From an uncultured Ruminococcus sp. (GTDB lineage Bacteria > Bacillota > Clostridia > Oscillospirales > Acutalibacteraceae), in contig CACYSI010000023.1 in the NCBI GenBank assembly GCA_902776975.1, positions 1-49,028 on the forward strand: a DNA stretch of 49,028 nt. The letters are read 5' to 3'. The notes beneath the pieces are model-generated. The model ran no database searches. It was not told the origin of the DNA and was given only the letters and a program-made list of their open reading frames with translations. The position numbers and the translations under genes were made by a program. Of the stretch, positions 24,703 to 33,097 are shown in pieces. The stretch's first letter is position 1. Each line of letters opens with the position of its first letter.

Positions 24703-26826
24703 ATGTCAACAAAACTGAGATCAAGATCCGGATGGAAGACACCTGTCTCGCTGATATGCGTCATAGCGGTGTGTGTCCTGTTGAATATTCTCGGCAGCAG
24801 GCTCAACGCCGTGTTGGGGATGCCGCTGTATCTCGACGATATCGGAACTATCCTGTCGGCGGTACTGGGCGGATATATCCCCTGTATCACAGTAGGCTTC
24901 CTGACTAATATCGTAAACGGATTATTCAACTCAACTACTATATACTATTGTATCATCAGCGTGTTCATAGCCGCCGCCGCGGTGGCTTTTGCAAACAAGC
25001 TCAGACGAGTGCGTTTTCCCCATGTAATATACGCGGTGCTGACGTTTGCCGCTCTGGGCGGCATCGCCGGCGGCATACTGACATGGCTCATATTCGGACT
25101 CAGCTTCGGCGAGGGCTTTGCGGTCGATCTTGCCGCTTCGATAAACAACATCATCCCGATAGGCTACTTCTCATCCAACCTTCTGTCGGCGTTTTTGATA
25201 GATATCGCAGACAAGGCGCTGACCACCGCAATAGCCCTGGGCATCTTCAAAATGCTGCCCGATCGTCTCATTAAGTATCTCAAGAGCTGCAGCTGGTACT
25301 ATATAACACTTTTTGAAAAGTCCGAGCCGGGCAGCAGGCGCCGCTTCTCGCTGCGTCTGAAAGTCACCGCGGTGGTAGCGCTCTCAACTACTCTCGTGGC
25401 ATCGGCGGCGATAGGCACCAGCATCCTGCAGTATCACAGGTATACGATAGCCGAGTTTGAGGAGCAGGGCAGCAACGCCTCTGAGCTGATAGCCCAAAAG
25501 CTCGACGCCGACAGGATCGACGACTATCTGACCCTCGGCAGAAAGGCGCAGGGATATGAGCAGACCGAAGAGATGCTCTACAATATCCGCAACGCCTCTC
25601 CCGATATAAAGTTCATATATGTTTACCGCATAGAGCCCGACGGCACCCATGTAGTGTTTGATCTCGAATCGGATGATATCAAAGCCGACAAGGCGGGAGA
25701 TATCATAGAGTATGACGCCACCATAGAAAGGTACAAAGACAGGTTTCTCGCTGGAGAAGATATTCCCGGCGACGTGACCGATGACAGTTCGGGATGGCTG
25801 CTGTCTGTATACAAGCCTGTTAAAGACAGCGCGGGTAAGACACAATGCTATGTAGGCGTGGATATGGAGATGGATCGTCTGCGCTCAGACGAATTCGCCT
25901 ATCTCGCTAAGACTATCTCGCTGTTCATCGGCTTCCTGATACTGATACGCACCTACGCGGTATGGATAGCCGAGAGGCAAATCGTCAAGCCGATCAACTC
26001 GATAGCCAACGTATCGCGCCGATCGAGCTATGATACCGTAGAAGCTCTCGAAAAATGGCTCAAGATGCTTGACGCGCTCGAGATAGACACGGGAGACGAG
26101 ATAGAGACTCTCTATGATGAGTATGTCAAAGCGGCGCGCAACACCGTAAGATACATAGAAGAGACCCGACGCAAAAGCGAACAGCTCACTAAGCTCCAGA
26201 ACGGACTTATCCTCGTCCTCGCCGATATGGTGGAAAGCCGCGATAAGTGTACGGGCGATCATGTCTTCAAGACAGCCGCATATACAGAGATCATCCTGCG
26301 TCAGATGAAAAAGGAGGGCATATCCGCCGATATGCTGACCGAAGAGTATATCGGAGAGGTGGTCAACTCAGCTCCTCTGCACGACGTCGGTAAGATCACC
26401 GTATCGGATGTTATCCTCAATAAGCCCGGCAGGCTGACCGATGAAGAGTTCAGGATCATGCAGAGCCATACAGTAGAGGGCGGCAAGATCATCGACAAGG
26501 CGATAGCGATAGTCGATGATGACTCAGGATATCTCGCAGAGGCAAAGAACCTCGCACTGTATCATCACGAAAAGTGGAACGGTAAGGGCTATCCTACGGG
26601 TCTGAGCGGAGAGGATATCCCCCTGTCCGCCCGAGTCATGGCAGTCGCCGACGTATTTGACGCGCTTGTCTCGCGCCGCAGCTATAAGGAGCCTTTCTCC
26701 GTAGACAAAGCGCTCGACATCATCCGCGAAGACGCCGGCACACACTTTGACCCCGACGTAGCGCGAGCCTTCATCAACGCTCAGGACGAAGTTCGCCGTG
26801 TCGCAAAACTGAATATGGAGCCGTAA
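24703..26826 (+). CDS. Membrane HD-GYP-domain c-di-GMP phosphodiesterase
   Basis: A 707-residue sensor enzyme. The N-terminal 190 residues contain about six hydrophobic segments resembling a transporter-like (ECF S-component/MASE-like) sensor. Another membrane segment at about 223-243 opens an extracytoplasmic dCache-like region (about 245-400, with DIKFIYVYRIEPDGTHVVFD and WLLSVYKPVKDSAGK). A further membrane segment and a HAMP-like linker follow. The HD-GYP domain has His560-Asp561 (LHDVGKI) and HHEKWNGKGYPTGL (from 621; GYP 629-631), all intact. It should linearise c-di-GMP to pGpG or GMP. A GGAGGAT ribosome site precedes the ATG at 24703. In operon with the REC-EAL gene. Ligand unknown. 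Confidence 0.9.
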   Translation: MSTKLRSRSGWKTPVSLICVIAVCVLLNILGSRLNAVLGMPLYLDDIGTILSAVLGGYIPCITVGFLTNIVNGLFNSTTIYYCIISVFIAAAAVAFANKLRRVRFPHVIYAVLTFAALGGIAGGILTWLIFGLSFGEGFAVDLAASINNIIPIGYFSSNLLSAFLIDIADKALTTAIALGIFKMLPDRLIKYLKSCSWYYITLFEKSEPGSRRRFSLRLKVTAVVALSTTLVASAAIGTSILQYHRYTIAEFEEQGSNASELIAQKLDADRIDDYLTLGRKAQGYEQTEEMLYNIRNASPDIKFIYVYRIEPDGTHVVFDLESDDIKADKAGDIIEYDATIERYKDRFLAGEDIPGDVTDDSSGWLLSVYKPVKDSAGKTQCYVGVDMEMDRLRSDEFAYLAKTISLFIGFLILIRTYAVWIAERQIVKPINSIANVSRRSSYDTVEALEKWLKMLDALEIDTGDEIETLYDEYVKAARNTVRYIEETRRKSEQLTKLQNGLILVLADMVESRDKCTGDHVFKTAAYTEIILRQMKKEGISADMLTEEYIGEVVNSAPLHDVGKITVSDVILNKPGRLTDEEFRIMQSHTVEGGKIIDKAIAIVDDDSGYLAEAKNLALYHHEKWNGKGYPTGLSGEDIPLSARVMAVADVFDALVSRRSYKEPFSVDKALDIIREDAGTHFDPDVARAFINAQDEVRRVAKLNMEP

Positions 26827-26982
26827 GATAACGTATTTTTGTTTTTGTATTGATTTTTTATGCAAAAGTACCATTGATTTTTTCGCCCGAGAGGTTTAAA
26901 ATGCCTCTATCAGTGAAAAACATCATTGATATAAGCCGCTTCCCGGATAGCATATGTCTATTGACCCGAAAAGAGGTATTAC

Positions 26983-28089
26983 ATGAAAAAACTGACAAAC
27001 TGGTTAAAACTGTGGTTTTTTCCTAAAACAGATAAAGAGATAGAGTATGAGATAGATACGCTCAACATCAACAACATCTACTATCTGTCCATTACGCTCG
27101 GCATCATACAGACCTTGACTCTGATAGTTTATATCATCATAGGAGCCGCCTCCGGTAAAGGCTTCTCCTCAGTACCTTTCATAAGCATCTGCTCGAGTAT
27201 CCTGCTGTGCCTGACCGCCTTCATTATTACAAGCAAACTGCTCGTCAAGCCGGATACCATCAGGGATAACGCTAAACGCGTACGTGTGTTTATAGGAGGG
27301 TGCGCGATCGTATTGATAATTTGGGGCATCGCCGTATCCATCCGTCACTACATCAACCATCAGCAGCTGCTGATCTTCTATACGGTTGAGCTTTTGGCGG
27401 TGCTGTTCGTAAAGCTCAAGCCTGTTTTCAGCACGGCGCTGATCACAAGCTCATTTCTCATCAATTATCTGATACTGAACTTTGGATACGCCGAAGGTCT
27501 GATCAATCCGTACAACTATACTATGCTCGCTCTGCTGTCGGCAGCCGGAGGTATAATAAACTATAATCTTACCGCCAACTATATAAAACAGAAGAACCGC
27601 GCTAACCGGCTCAACGACTCGCTTGAGATCATCGCCAACCACGACAGTACCACGCGTCTGCAAAACCGCTACGCTCTCAATCAGCGTATACCCGAGTATA
27701 TCGACCGCAGCGTATGCGTAGCTATGGGCGATATAGACAGCTTCAAAGCCGTCAACGATACCTATGGACATCAGACAGGCGATGATGTACTGAAGATGTT
27801 TTCGGATATACTTATCGATACCTTCCCCGAGGATCAGATCTATCGCTACGGAGGTGATGAATTTCTCATCATCTGTCCCGACAGCGACTACAGCAGCTTT
27901 ATTAAAAAGCTCGACGATATAAACGAGCGCTTCAGCAAGGTCACTATACACGGCGCCGATCACTCGCTCGGATGCAGCTTCGGCTGTGTTACGGCTCGCG
28001 CCGACAACCCGGCAGACTTTTTCAACTCTGTTATGGAAGCCGATAAAAAGCTCTATGAATCTAAAAGTAAGCTGAAAAAGGCGCGATAA
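26983..28089 (+). CDS. Membrane diguanylate cyclase (GGDEF)
   Basis: A 368-residue protein. Six predicted membrane segments occupy about residues 28-200. The cytoplasmic GGDEF domain follows: DSTTRLQNRYAL, MGDIDSFKAVNDTYGHQTGDDVL, and an intact GGDEF at 290-294 (YRYGGDEFLII). The usual RxxD inhibitory site five residues upstream is absent (reads FPEDQIY), so product feedback is probably missing. It makes c-di-GMP from two GTP. It lies 156 bases after the HD-GYP gene; that gap holds only a small AGAGG/CCTCT hairpin near 26889-26913. An intrinsic terminator follows it. Confidence 0.9.
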   Translation: MKKLTNWLKLWFFPKTDKEIEYEIDTLNINNIYYLSITLGIIQTLTLIVYIIIGAASGKGFSSVPFISICSSILLCLTAFIITSKLLVKPDTIRDNAKRVRVFIGGCAIVLIIWGIAVSIRHYINHQQLLIFYTVELLAVLFVKLKPVFSTALITSSFLINYLILNFGYAEGLINPYNYTMLALLSAAGGIINYNLTANYIKQKNRANRLNDSLEIIANHDSTTRLQNRYALNQRIPEYIDRSVCVAMGDIDSFKAVNDTYGHQTGDDVLKMFSDILIDTFPEDQIYRYGGDEFLIICPDSDYSSFIKKLDDINERFSKVTIHGADHSLGCSFGCVTARADNPADFFNSVMEADKKLYESKSKLKKAR

Positions 28090-28108
28090 ACATTCAAAAA
28101 TCTTACAC

Positions 28109-28143
28109 AAGGCGATCTCATTTGACAGATCGCCTTCTTTTTT
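28109..28143 (+). terminator. Intrinsic terminator
   Basis: AAGGCGATCT (28109-28118) pairs perfectly with AGATCGCCTT (28127-28136), followed by CTTTTTTG. It closes the REC-EAL/HD-GYP/GGDEF stretch. Confidence 0.88.
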
Positions 28144-28262
28144 GTGTAAATATATGTATTTTATTCGATAACAATAAAAAATTTTGTACATTTACACTAT
28201 TGTCGTGAGCGTCTAAAAGTTATAGAATATGTTATAACTCTTTTTTGGGAGATGTAATAACC

Positions 28263-29570
28263 ATGACCCGTCATCCCCTGATACGCATCAAAAACTACCT
28301 TTTACTCGGCGTCGCCGTGTTATACTATATATTCTGCAAGGTTTTGTCGTTTGATCTGATCAACCAAAACGGAAACAGCTCTCAGCACTCTTTATCTACG
28401 CTCGAGCTCAACTCTTATCTGAAAGATAACTTTGCTTTTGTAGTGCTTTTTCTGTTATTCATCTCAGTCGCTTCCACATCCTTCCTGCTCGGCTATCTTA
28501 TCTACAACAAGTTTGACAGAAACCGTGACGCCTCCCGGACCGCGGTCAGAGCGGGATTGTTCTTTTTATGCGCTGCGGCATATACGGTCACCGGCACGGA
28601 TATGCTGGACATATTCTCGGAGCATATCCTGACCTTTGACTATATACGCAACGTCAGCTTGATATTTATGTCGCTGATGTTTATCTCATACGCCGGCACG
28701 GTAAATAAAAAGAAATGGCTGCGCGTGTTGGACTGGCTGTTCTTTGCGGCAGGACTCGGTTTCTTTGTATGCTGTTTTTTCAGACTGCTCGATATAGCCG
28801 ACTATGTGATCAGCGCCATAACCTTATCCATGCTTTTGACCCTTATATTCAGCTCGTTTCTGCACACACGCGATCTGCTGCGCCGCAAATCTCACGCAAA
28901 AGTCTTATACGCGATTTTCGGCATACTCGAGCTTGTTTTTCTTACATCCTCCACGGTCTGCTTTATACTGCGGTTCAGATACTACTACTGGCTCAGCCTC
29001 GGATTAGCTTTGGCGGCTATGGCGTATCTTGTATTCAACGAACTCGTTAATATAGCGGCGAGGCAGTACGCCAAGGCGCCTGAGACCGAAAGGTATCGTA
29101 AAATGGCGTACATAGACGCTCTCAGCGGTATAGCCAACCGCAACGCCTTTCTCGTAGAGCAGGACAAGACCTTTGACAGCGACTCGCTGTACTATGTCGT
29201 CTTTGACATCAATAATATGAAGCGTATCAACGATACCTTCGGGCACAGCGAAGGAGACAGGATAATACGCAAATCAGCCGAGATCATCAGCGTATGCTTT
29301 GAAGAGATCGGCAAGAGCTACCGTATAGGCGGAGATGAGTTCGCTGTCATCGGACAGTACAAAACCGCCGAAGAGATCGAAGAAGCTCTCAAAAACACTG
29401 ACGCCATGATCTCGGATTATAACGAAAGCTCGCACGCTAAGCTCGATCTTGCATACGGCTACGCAATAAGGGAGAATATCGAGACTAATACCTATGAGCT
29501 CTTCAATAAAGCCGATAAAGCTATGTACCGCTCAAAGCGAAAGGCGCACAGAGAGCGTTTGAGTATATAG
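28263..29570 (+). CDS. Membrane diguanylate cyclase (GGDEF), second copy
   Basis: A protein of about 435 residues with eight or so N-terminal hydrophobic segments, resembling a MASE-like or 7TM sensor. The first segment (about 12-28) is followed by a short extracytoplasmic loop. The GGDEF domain begins YIDALSGIANRNAF and has VVFDINNMKRINDTFGHSEGD and an intact GGDEF at 356-360 (YRIGGDEFAVI). No RxxD inhibitory site is evident upstream. A TTG at 28245 is in frame but lies in the ribosome site itself; GGGAG at 28247-28251 points to the ATG at 28263. It is the last signalling gene before the c-di-GMP riboswitch, about 110 bases away. Confidence 0.9.
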   Translation: MTRHPLIRIKNYLLLGVAVLYYIFCKVLSFDLINQNGNSSQHSLSTLELNSYLKDNFAFVVLFLLFISVASTSFLLGYLIYNKFDRNRDASRTAVRAGLFFLCAAAYTVTGTDMLDIFSEHILTFDYIRNVSLIFMSLMFISYAGTVNKKKWLRVLDWLFFAAGLGFFVCCFFRLLDIADYVISAITLSMLLTLIFSSFLHTRDLLRRKSHAKVLYAIFGILELVFLTSSTVCFILRFRYYYWLSLGLALAAMAYLVFNELVNIAARQYAKAPETERYRKMAYIDALSGIANRNAFLVEQDKTFDSDSLYYVVFDINNMKRINDTFGHSEGDRIIRKSAEIISVCFEEIGKSYRIGGDEFAVIGQYKTAEEIEEALKNTDAMISDYNESSHAKLDLAYGYAIRENIETNTYELFNKADKAMYRSKRKAHRERLSI

Positions 29571-29648
29571 TTTTTGTGCATAAAGCTGTATTTCACAGCA
29601 GAATTGACGCTCGAATAGTAAAAAGGGCGAAAAAAAACATTAAAACTA

Positions 29649-29677
29649 TTGCAAATATGCTTCATATATGTTATAAT
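29649..29677 (+). promoter_or_regulatory. Promoter driving the c-di-GMP riboswitch transcript
   Basis: TTGCAA (29649-29654), 17-base spacer, TATAAT (29672-29677). Expected start near 29684, directly before the aptamer. Confidence 0.75.
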
Positions 29678-29685
29678 AAAGCATA

Positions 29686-29772
29686 TTATATAAGGGCAAA
29701 CCCGCCGAAAGACGGGGACGCAAAGCTCTGGTGTCTACTTAGTTATCTAAACGACCGACCGGCTGCATGAGT
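29686..29772 (+). promoter_or_regulatory. c-di-GMP-I (GEMM-I) riboswitch aptamer
   Basis: The conserved core is plain: AAGGGCAAACC, a GAAA-capped stem (CCCGCC-GAAA-GACGGG) and GGGACGCAAAGC, the GEMM-I consensus. A second stem, GGTGT...ACGACC capped by TTAG/CTAA, follows, then GACCGGC. The 5' P1 strand is AT-rich and not certain, so the outer borders are approximate. It lies between its own promoter and a secreted-protein gene and overlaps an intrinsic terminator, so c-di-GMP binding should control read-through. Confidence 0.85.
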
Positions 29773-29816
29773 TTGTTACCGAAAGTAACAGGACTGATGC
29801 AGGCGGTTTTTGTTTT
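29759..29816 (+). terminator. Riboswitch-controlled terminator (expression platform)
   Basis: CCG-G-CTGCAT (29759-29768) pairs with ATGCAG-G-CGG (29797-29806) with one G/G mismatch. It encloses a second hairpin TGTTAC/GTAACA (29774-29790) and is followed by TTTTTGTTTT. Its 5' arm overlaps the 3' side of the aptamer, so ligand-folded aptamer should compete with the terminator. That predicts an ON switch at high c-di-GMP. Confidence 0.75.
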
Positions 29817-29907
29817 ATATTATGTTATGTCTCCGTTTTATACGGAACAATATATACACACGATCACCCAATCACAACTCATTTGCAAATCAGAAAGGAT
29901 GATTTTT

Positions 29908-31983
29908 ATGAAGAAGATCATATCTGTTGTAATGGTGCTTCTTCTGCTCGTGTGCGCTATCCCTATGGCGGTATCGGCTGAAGAGGCTCAGGTTACAATC
30001 ATCAACGAGGCCGGAAGCTACGTCATCGACGCTTCACAGTCCGGTCCCGTCGATATCGACGGCGTAAAGGCTACCGTGACTCTGTCCGACGCTCAGGTCA
30101 GCAGCAAAGGTCGCTCGGCTATCCTTGTCAAGGGCGGCTCCGATGTCACCTTCGTGCTCGTAGGCGACAGCTCTGTCTCGGGCGACGCTGACGCTTATTC
30201 GTGCGGTATCGAGGTAGAGTACGGCTCCAAGGTCTCTTTTGAGGGCGAGGGTACACTCAGAGTAACAGGCGGTCTGTGGGGCGCTGCTATCGGCTCCTAC
30301 GGTACCGACCGCAATATCCCCGCCGAAGAGAGAGTCAAGGTCGGCGAGATCACCATCAACAGCGGTAACATCTTTGCTTATGCCGGCAGAAGAGGCTCAG
30401 GTATAGGCTCCGGCTACCATGTCGACGCTAACCTCATCACCATCAACGGCGGCGTTATCTACGCTTACGGCAACGAGTGCGGCGCGGGCATAGGCACAGG
30501 CTACGGCACCAGCGGCGGCGCTATCGGCGTTGCGGCTGTAGGCGATTACAGCGCGGGCCGTATCGTCATCAACGGCGGTGAGATCTATGCCGCTACTAAG
30601 TGGGATCAGGGCTTTGACTACAGCGATTTAGCCGCTCTTAACGCTAACGATCCCGGCACATTTGCCGCGGGTATCGGCGGCGGCTACGGCTCTGCCGCGC
30701 CCGACATCGAGATCAACGGCGGTAAGGTAGTAGCTATCGGTTCATGCGGCGGCGCCGGTATCGGCGGCGGTCGCGGCACCAGCAAGACAGCTCAGTATAA
30801 CTCAGACACATATAAGGTCAACGTCAAGATAGGCGGCAACGCTGATGTCACCGCTATCACAGCTAACAGCAGAAGCAAAGAGTATAACAGCGGCGGCGCC
30901 GCTATCGGCTCCGGCAGAGGTACACATACCGGCGGCAGCATCGAGATCACCGGCAACGCTAAAGTCGTTGCGGTATCGGCTACACAGGCGCCCGCTATCG
31001 GCGCGAGCAAGCAGAAGTCTCCCGTAGACGGCGCTACTCCGATCGCCGACAGCATCGTTATCGACGACAACGTCGATCTGTACGCCGTATCCGCGGGCAG
31101 CTACGCTGTGGATAAGGACGCTGCTTCTCTCTCGATCAGCCCCGAGTACTTCGGCTCCTCCGACAGATGGTTCTTCGGCGAGGACGCCGTAGCTATCACC
31201 GATATCACTAACGTTAAGGCTGAGAGCCCCAAGGGTGAGATGACATATACCGTCCCCACAGGCTCCGTATCTCTGTGGTCGCGCATCAAGCCTGTTCAGG
31301 ATGAGCAGGGCGCCGAGGTCAAAAAGACTACTCTCGGTATCGTCACTCCTCTCGCTATGGCTGTTCGCTTTGAGGACGGCAGCGTATACTACAGCGGTGA
31401 CTCCGTAGAAGTAGAGATCGGCAAGGACTATCACTTCCAGATGTGCTGTGTAGACTGGAGCACCCGTGATACAAACGGAGAGAAGAAGATCCATAAGCCT
31501 TATGAGACCTTCTACCCCGCCGCCACAGCTTCACAGCATGTGAACCACGGTATCTACTCGGATGACGGTATCGGTCTCGCCGGCACCGCAGTATACACGG
31601 TACGCATCTCTGACAGCTACACAGAGCGCAGCTATGATGAGGCTACAAAGACATTTGTTCTGCCCAAGGGCGACAGAGTCCTGCGTACAGACGTCAACAA
31701 GTGCTTCATGGCTTATCGCTTCCACTTCTCTAAGGGCGACTACAACAAGCAGACAGGTATTGATAAGGTGGTTTACGATACAGGTATCGAGCATGAGAAC
31801 ACACTCGAGGACTTCAGATACAACAAGCCCCTTGAGTCTCTCTCGGTAAACCTGCCTCTCGGCTCTACTGTCACAGCTAAGGCTTATAAGAACTATGAGT
31901 TCATAGCCGACGCCGATGTATTTGTCGAGATCGACTCAGAGAATCCCGACAGGAGCTATACCGATTACTACTGGCCTTATTGA
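29908..31983 (+). CDS. Secreted Gly-rich beta-helix-like surface/matrix protein under c-di-GMP riboswitch
   Basis: A 691-residue exported protein. The start at ATG 29908 has GAAAGGA upstream and gives a classic signal peptide (hydrophobic residues 4-20, cleavage near AVSA-EE at about 24). Upstream in-frame codons fall in the terminator and are not used. Residues about 50-380 hold repeated beta-strand modules of the type ITINGGxIYAYGxxxGAGIGxGYG, seven or eight rungs, resembling right-handed beta-helix carbohydrate-binding proteins such as the Cthe_2159/DUF4353 group. Residues 400-690 form a different, Tyr/Asp-rich region without clear homology to me. No LPXTG or SLH anchor is visible, so it may be released or matrix-bound. 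Probable adhesin or exopolysaccharide-binding component induced by c-di-GMP. Confidence 0.82.
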   Translation: MKKIISVVMVLLLLVCAIPMAVSAEEAQVTIINEAGSYVIDASQSGPVDIDGVKATVTLSDAQVSSKGRSAILVKGGSDVTFVLVGDSSVSGDADAYSCGIEVEYGSKVSFEGEGTLRVTGGLWGAAIGSYGTDRNIPAEERVKVGEITINSGNIFAYAGRRGSGIGSGYHVDANLITINGGVIYAYGNECGAGIGTGYGTSGGAIGVAAVGDYSAGRIVINGGEIYAATKWDQGFDYSDLAALNANDPGTFAAGIGGGYGSAAPDIEINGGKVVAIGSCGGAGIGGGRGTSKTAQYNSDTYKVNVKIGGNADVTAITANSRSKEYNSGGAAIGSGRGTHTGGSIEITGNAKVVAVSATQAPAIGASKQKSPVDGATPIADSIVIDDNVDLYAVSAGSYAVDKDAASLSISPEYFGSSDRWFFGEDAVAITDITNVKAESPKGEMTYTVPTGSVSLWSRIKPVQDEQGAEVKKTTLGIVTPLAMAVRFEDGSVYYSGDSVEVEIGKDYHFQMCCVDWSTRDTNGEKKIHKPYETFYPAATASQHVNHGIYSDDGIGLAGTAVYTVRISDSYTERSYDEATKTFVLPKGDRVLRTDVNKCFMAYRFHFSKGDYNKQTGIDKVVYDTGIEHENTLEDFRYNKPLESLSVNLPLGSTVTAKAYKNYEFIADADVFVEIDSENPDRSYTDYYWPY

Positions 31984-32095
31984 TCGGCTTAAGCACTAAA
32001 TCCGGGCGTGGAAAAAACGCTCAAAAACACATAGTAAAGTATACAGTCGCAATATGTTCTGACGACTGATTTATTGGTTATCTATCCAAAAGACT

Positions 32096-32134
32096 ATTCC
32101 TTGACTTGATTTTTTGAAGGTCAGGGAATATTCT
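32096..32134 (+). promoter_or_regulatory. Palindrome and possible promoter before the exopolysaccharide operon
   Basis: ATTCCTTGAC (32096-32105) and GTCAGGGAAT (32120-32129) form an inverted repeat with one mismatch. TTGATT (32106-32111) and TATTCT (32129-32134) with a 17-base spacer could be a weak promoter within it. It may be an operator or an RNA hairpin just upstream of the GGGGAG ribosome site. No second GEMM aptamer is present here. Confidence 0.4.
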
Positions 32135-32153
32135 TATAAAGGGGAGATTTCAT

Positions 32154-32846
32154 ATGAAACATTTTTCGCTGAAAACCTTATCACTCATATTTGTTTTTGT
32201 CCTTGCCGCCTCGGTATTTTCCGCCTGCGGCGTCGATCCCAACGTAAAGCAGGAAGATGACCGCGCCACGTCCGACTACGTCGTTGATACCGGCGAAGAT
32301 ACACAGGAGACCGAGCGCGAGGGCTATCACTCCTACGGCAACGGCAAGACCGATCCCGTAAAGATAGGCGGCGTCGACGTCAGCGTAAAGGACTTTGCCG
32401 TGCGCTCGTATGAGCTTGCGTTTATGATGGCTCAAAAGAACTTTGATAAACCGACGGATATCCCCGTCGACGCGGCGGTGCAGTACGCCTTCTCTCATGT
32501 TTACATCAAAGACCTCAACACCATCACCAACAAGGCGATGCAGTACCGCGACGCTACGGAGAAGCAGATCAGAGATACCCTTAAGGCGTACTTCGGCACG
32601 GATGACTTTGACGTGACCTCATCCGTACTCTATAATCCCGAAAAAAAGATCTTTGAGATGTGGATACCCCAGTACGGTACAAACATCTATTATACTGTTG
32701 ACGCTGTCAACGTAAGCTCAGACAAAGCAGAGATCACCTCTACCTTTTTCAATGAGCTCAAGCGCTCTACCATGCTCGGCAGAGCGACTGTAACGGTAGC
32801 TGTACAGGACGGCAAGCCCGTCATACGCTCGCTCAAAGCGGAGTAA
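32154..32846 (+). CDS. Lipoprotein of unknown function, first gene of the exopolysaccharide operon
   Basis: A 230-residue lipoprotein with a lipobox-like end to its signal peptide (VFSAC, Cys24). A GGGGAG ribosome site precedes the ATG at 32154. After an acidic linker (about 25-60) there is a folded domain of about 170 residues without a motif I recognise; it has alternating helices and strands and ends in a beta-rich stretch. The next gene follows after 14 bases. Position as leader of a GT2 synthase operon suggests an envelope-exposed accessory or secretion role for the polysaccharide. That is inference from context only. Confidence 0.75.
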   Translation: MKHFSLKTLSLIFVFVLAASVFSACGVDPNVKQEDDRATSDYVVDTGEDTQETEREGYHSYGNGKTDPVKIGGVDVSVKDFAVRSYELAFMMAQKNFDKPTDIPVDAAVQYAFSHVYIKDLNTITNKAMQYRDATEKQIRDTLKAYFGTDDFDVTSSVLYNPEKKIFEMWIPQYGTNIYYTVDAVNVSSDKAEITSTFFNELKRSTMLGRATVTVAVQDGKPVIRSLKAE

Positions 32847-32860
32847 AGGAGCCTAAAGCT

Positions 32861-33064
32861 ATGGAAGAGAACTATCAGGAGCTTCTGCGCGAGAATAACC
32901 GTATGCGTGAGACGCTCCGCAAAATAGCAGAGCATCAATCAGAGATACAGAGGCTGCTCGGCGAGATCGACGATCTGTTGAAAACAGAAGAGCCCACCGA
33001 GAGCGCGCCCGTCACGGATGAAGATGTAAAGCAACTATTAAAAAAATATTCGCGTCTGTCATAA
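32861..33064 (+). CDS. Small coiled-coil protein
   Basis: A 67-residue protein with an AAAGGAG ribosome site 9 bases before its ATG. Residues 3-42 are a heptad-rich helix (Leu/Ile/Met at a and d positions: YQELLRENNRMRETLRKIAE, IQRLLGEIDDLL), followed by an acidic Pro-containing hinge and a second short helix. No membrane segment. Its place between the lipoprotein and the HD-GYP gene, with 14- and 33-base gaps, and its normal codon use argue that it is real. It could be a scaffold or adaptor for the synthase complex or the HD-GYP protein. Function unknown. Confidence 0.7.
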   Translation: MEENYQELLRENNRMRETLRKIAEHQSEIQRLLGEIDDLLKTEEPTESAPVTDEDVKQLLKKYSRLS

Positions 33065-33097
33065 CAGGCAACACACTAACGGCTGAAGAGGAGCGCT

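Noticed and set aside
29576-29770. A 64-codon reading frame over the riboswitch
   Set aside because: It crosses the promoter and the c-di-GMP aptamer and has no homology or ribosome site that I can support.
29767-29907. An upstream extension of the beta-helix-like protein
   Set aside because: The extension lies in the terminator. The ATG at 29908 has a ribosome site and gives a proper signal peptide.
31984-32153. A second c-di-GMP riboswitch in front of the synthase operon
   Set aside because: The GGGCAAACC and ACGCAAAGC motifs are absent; only the ATTCCTTGAC palindrome is seen.
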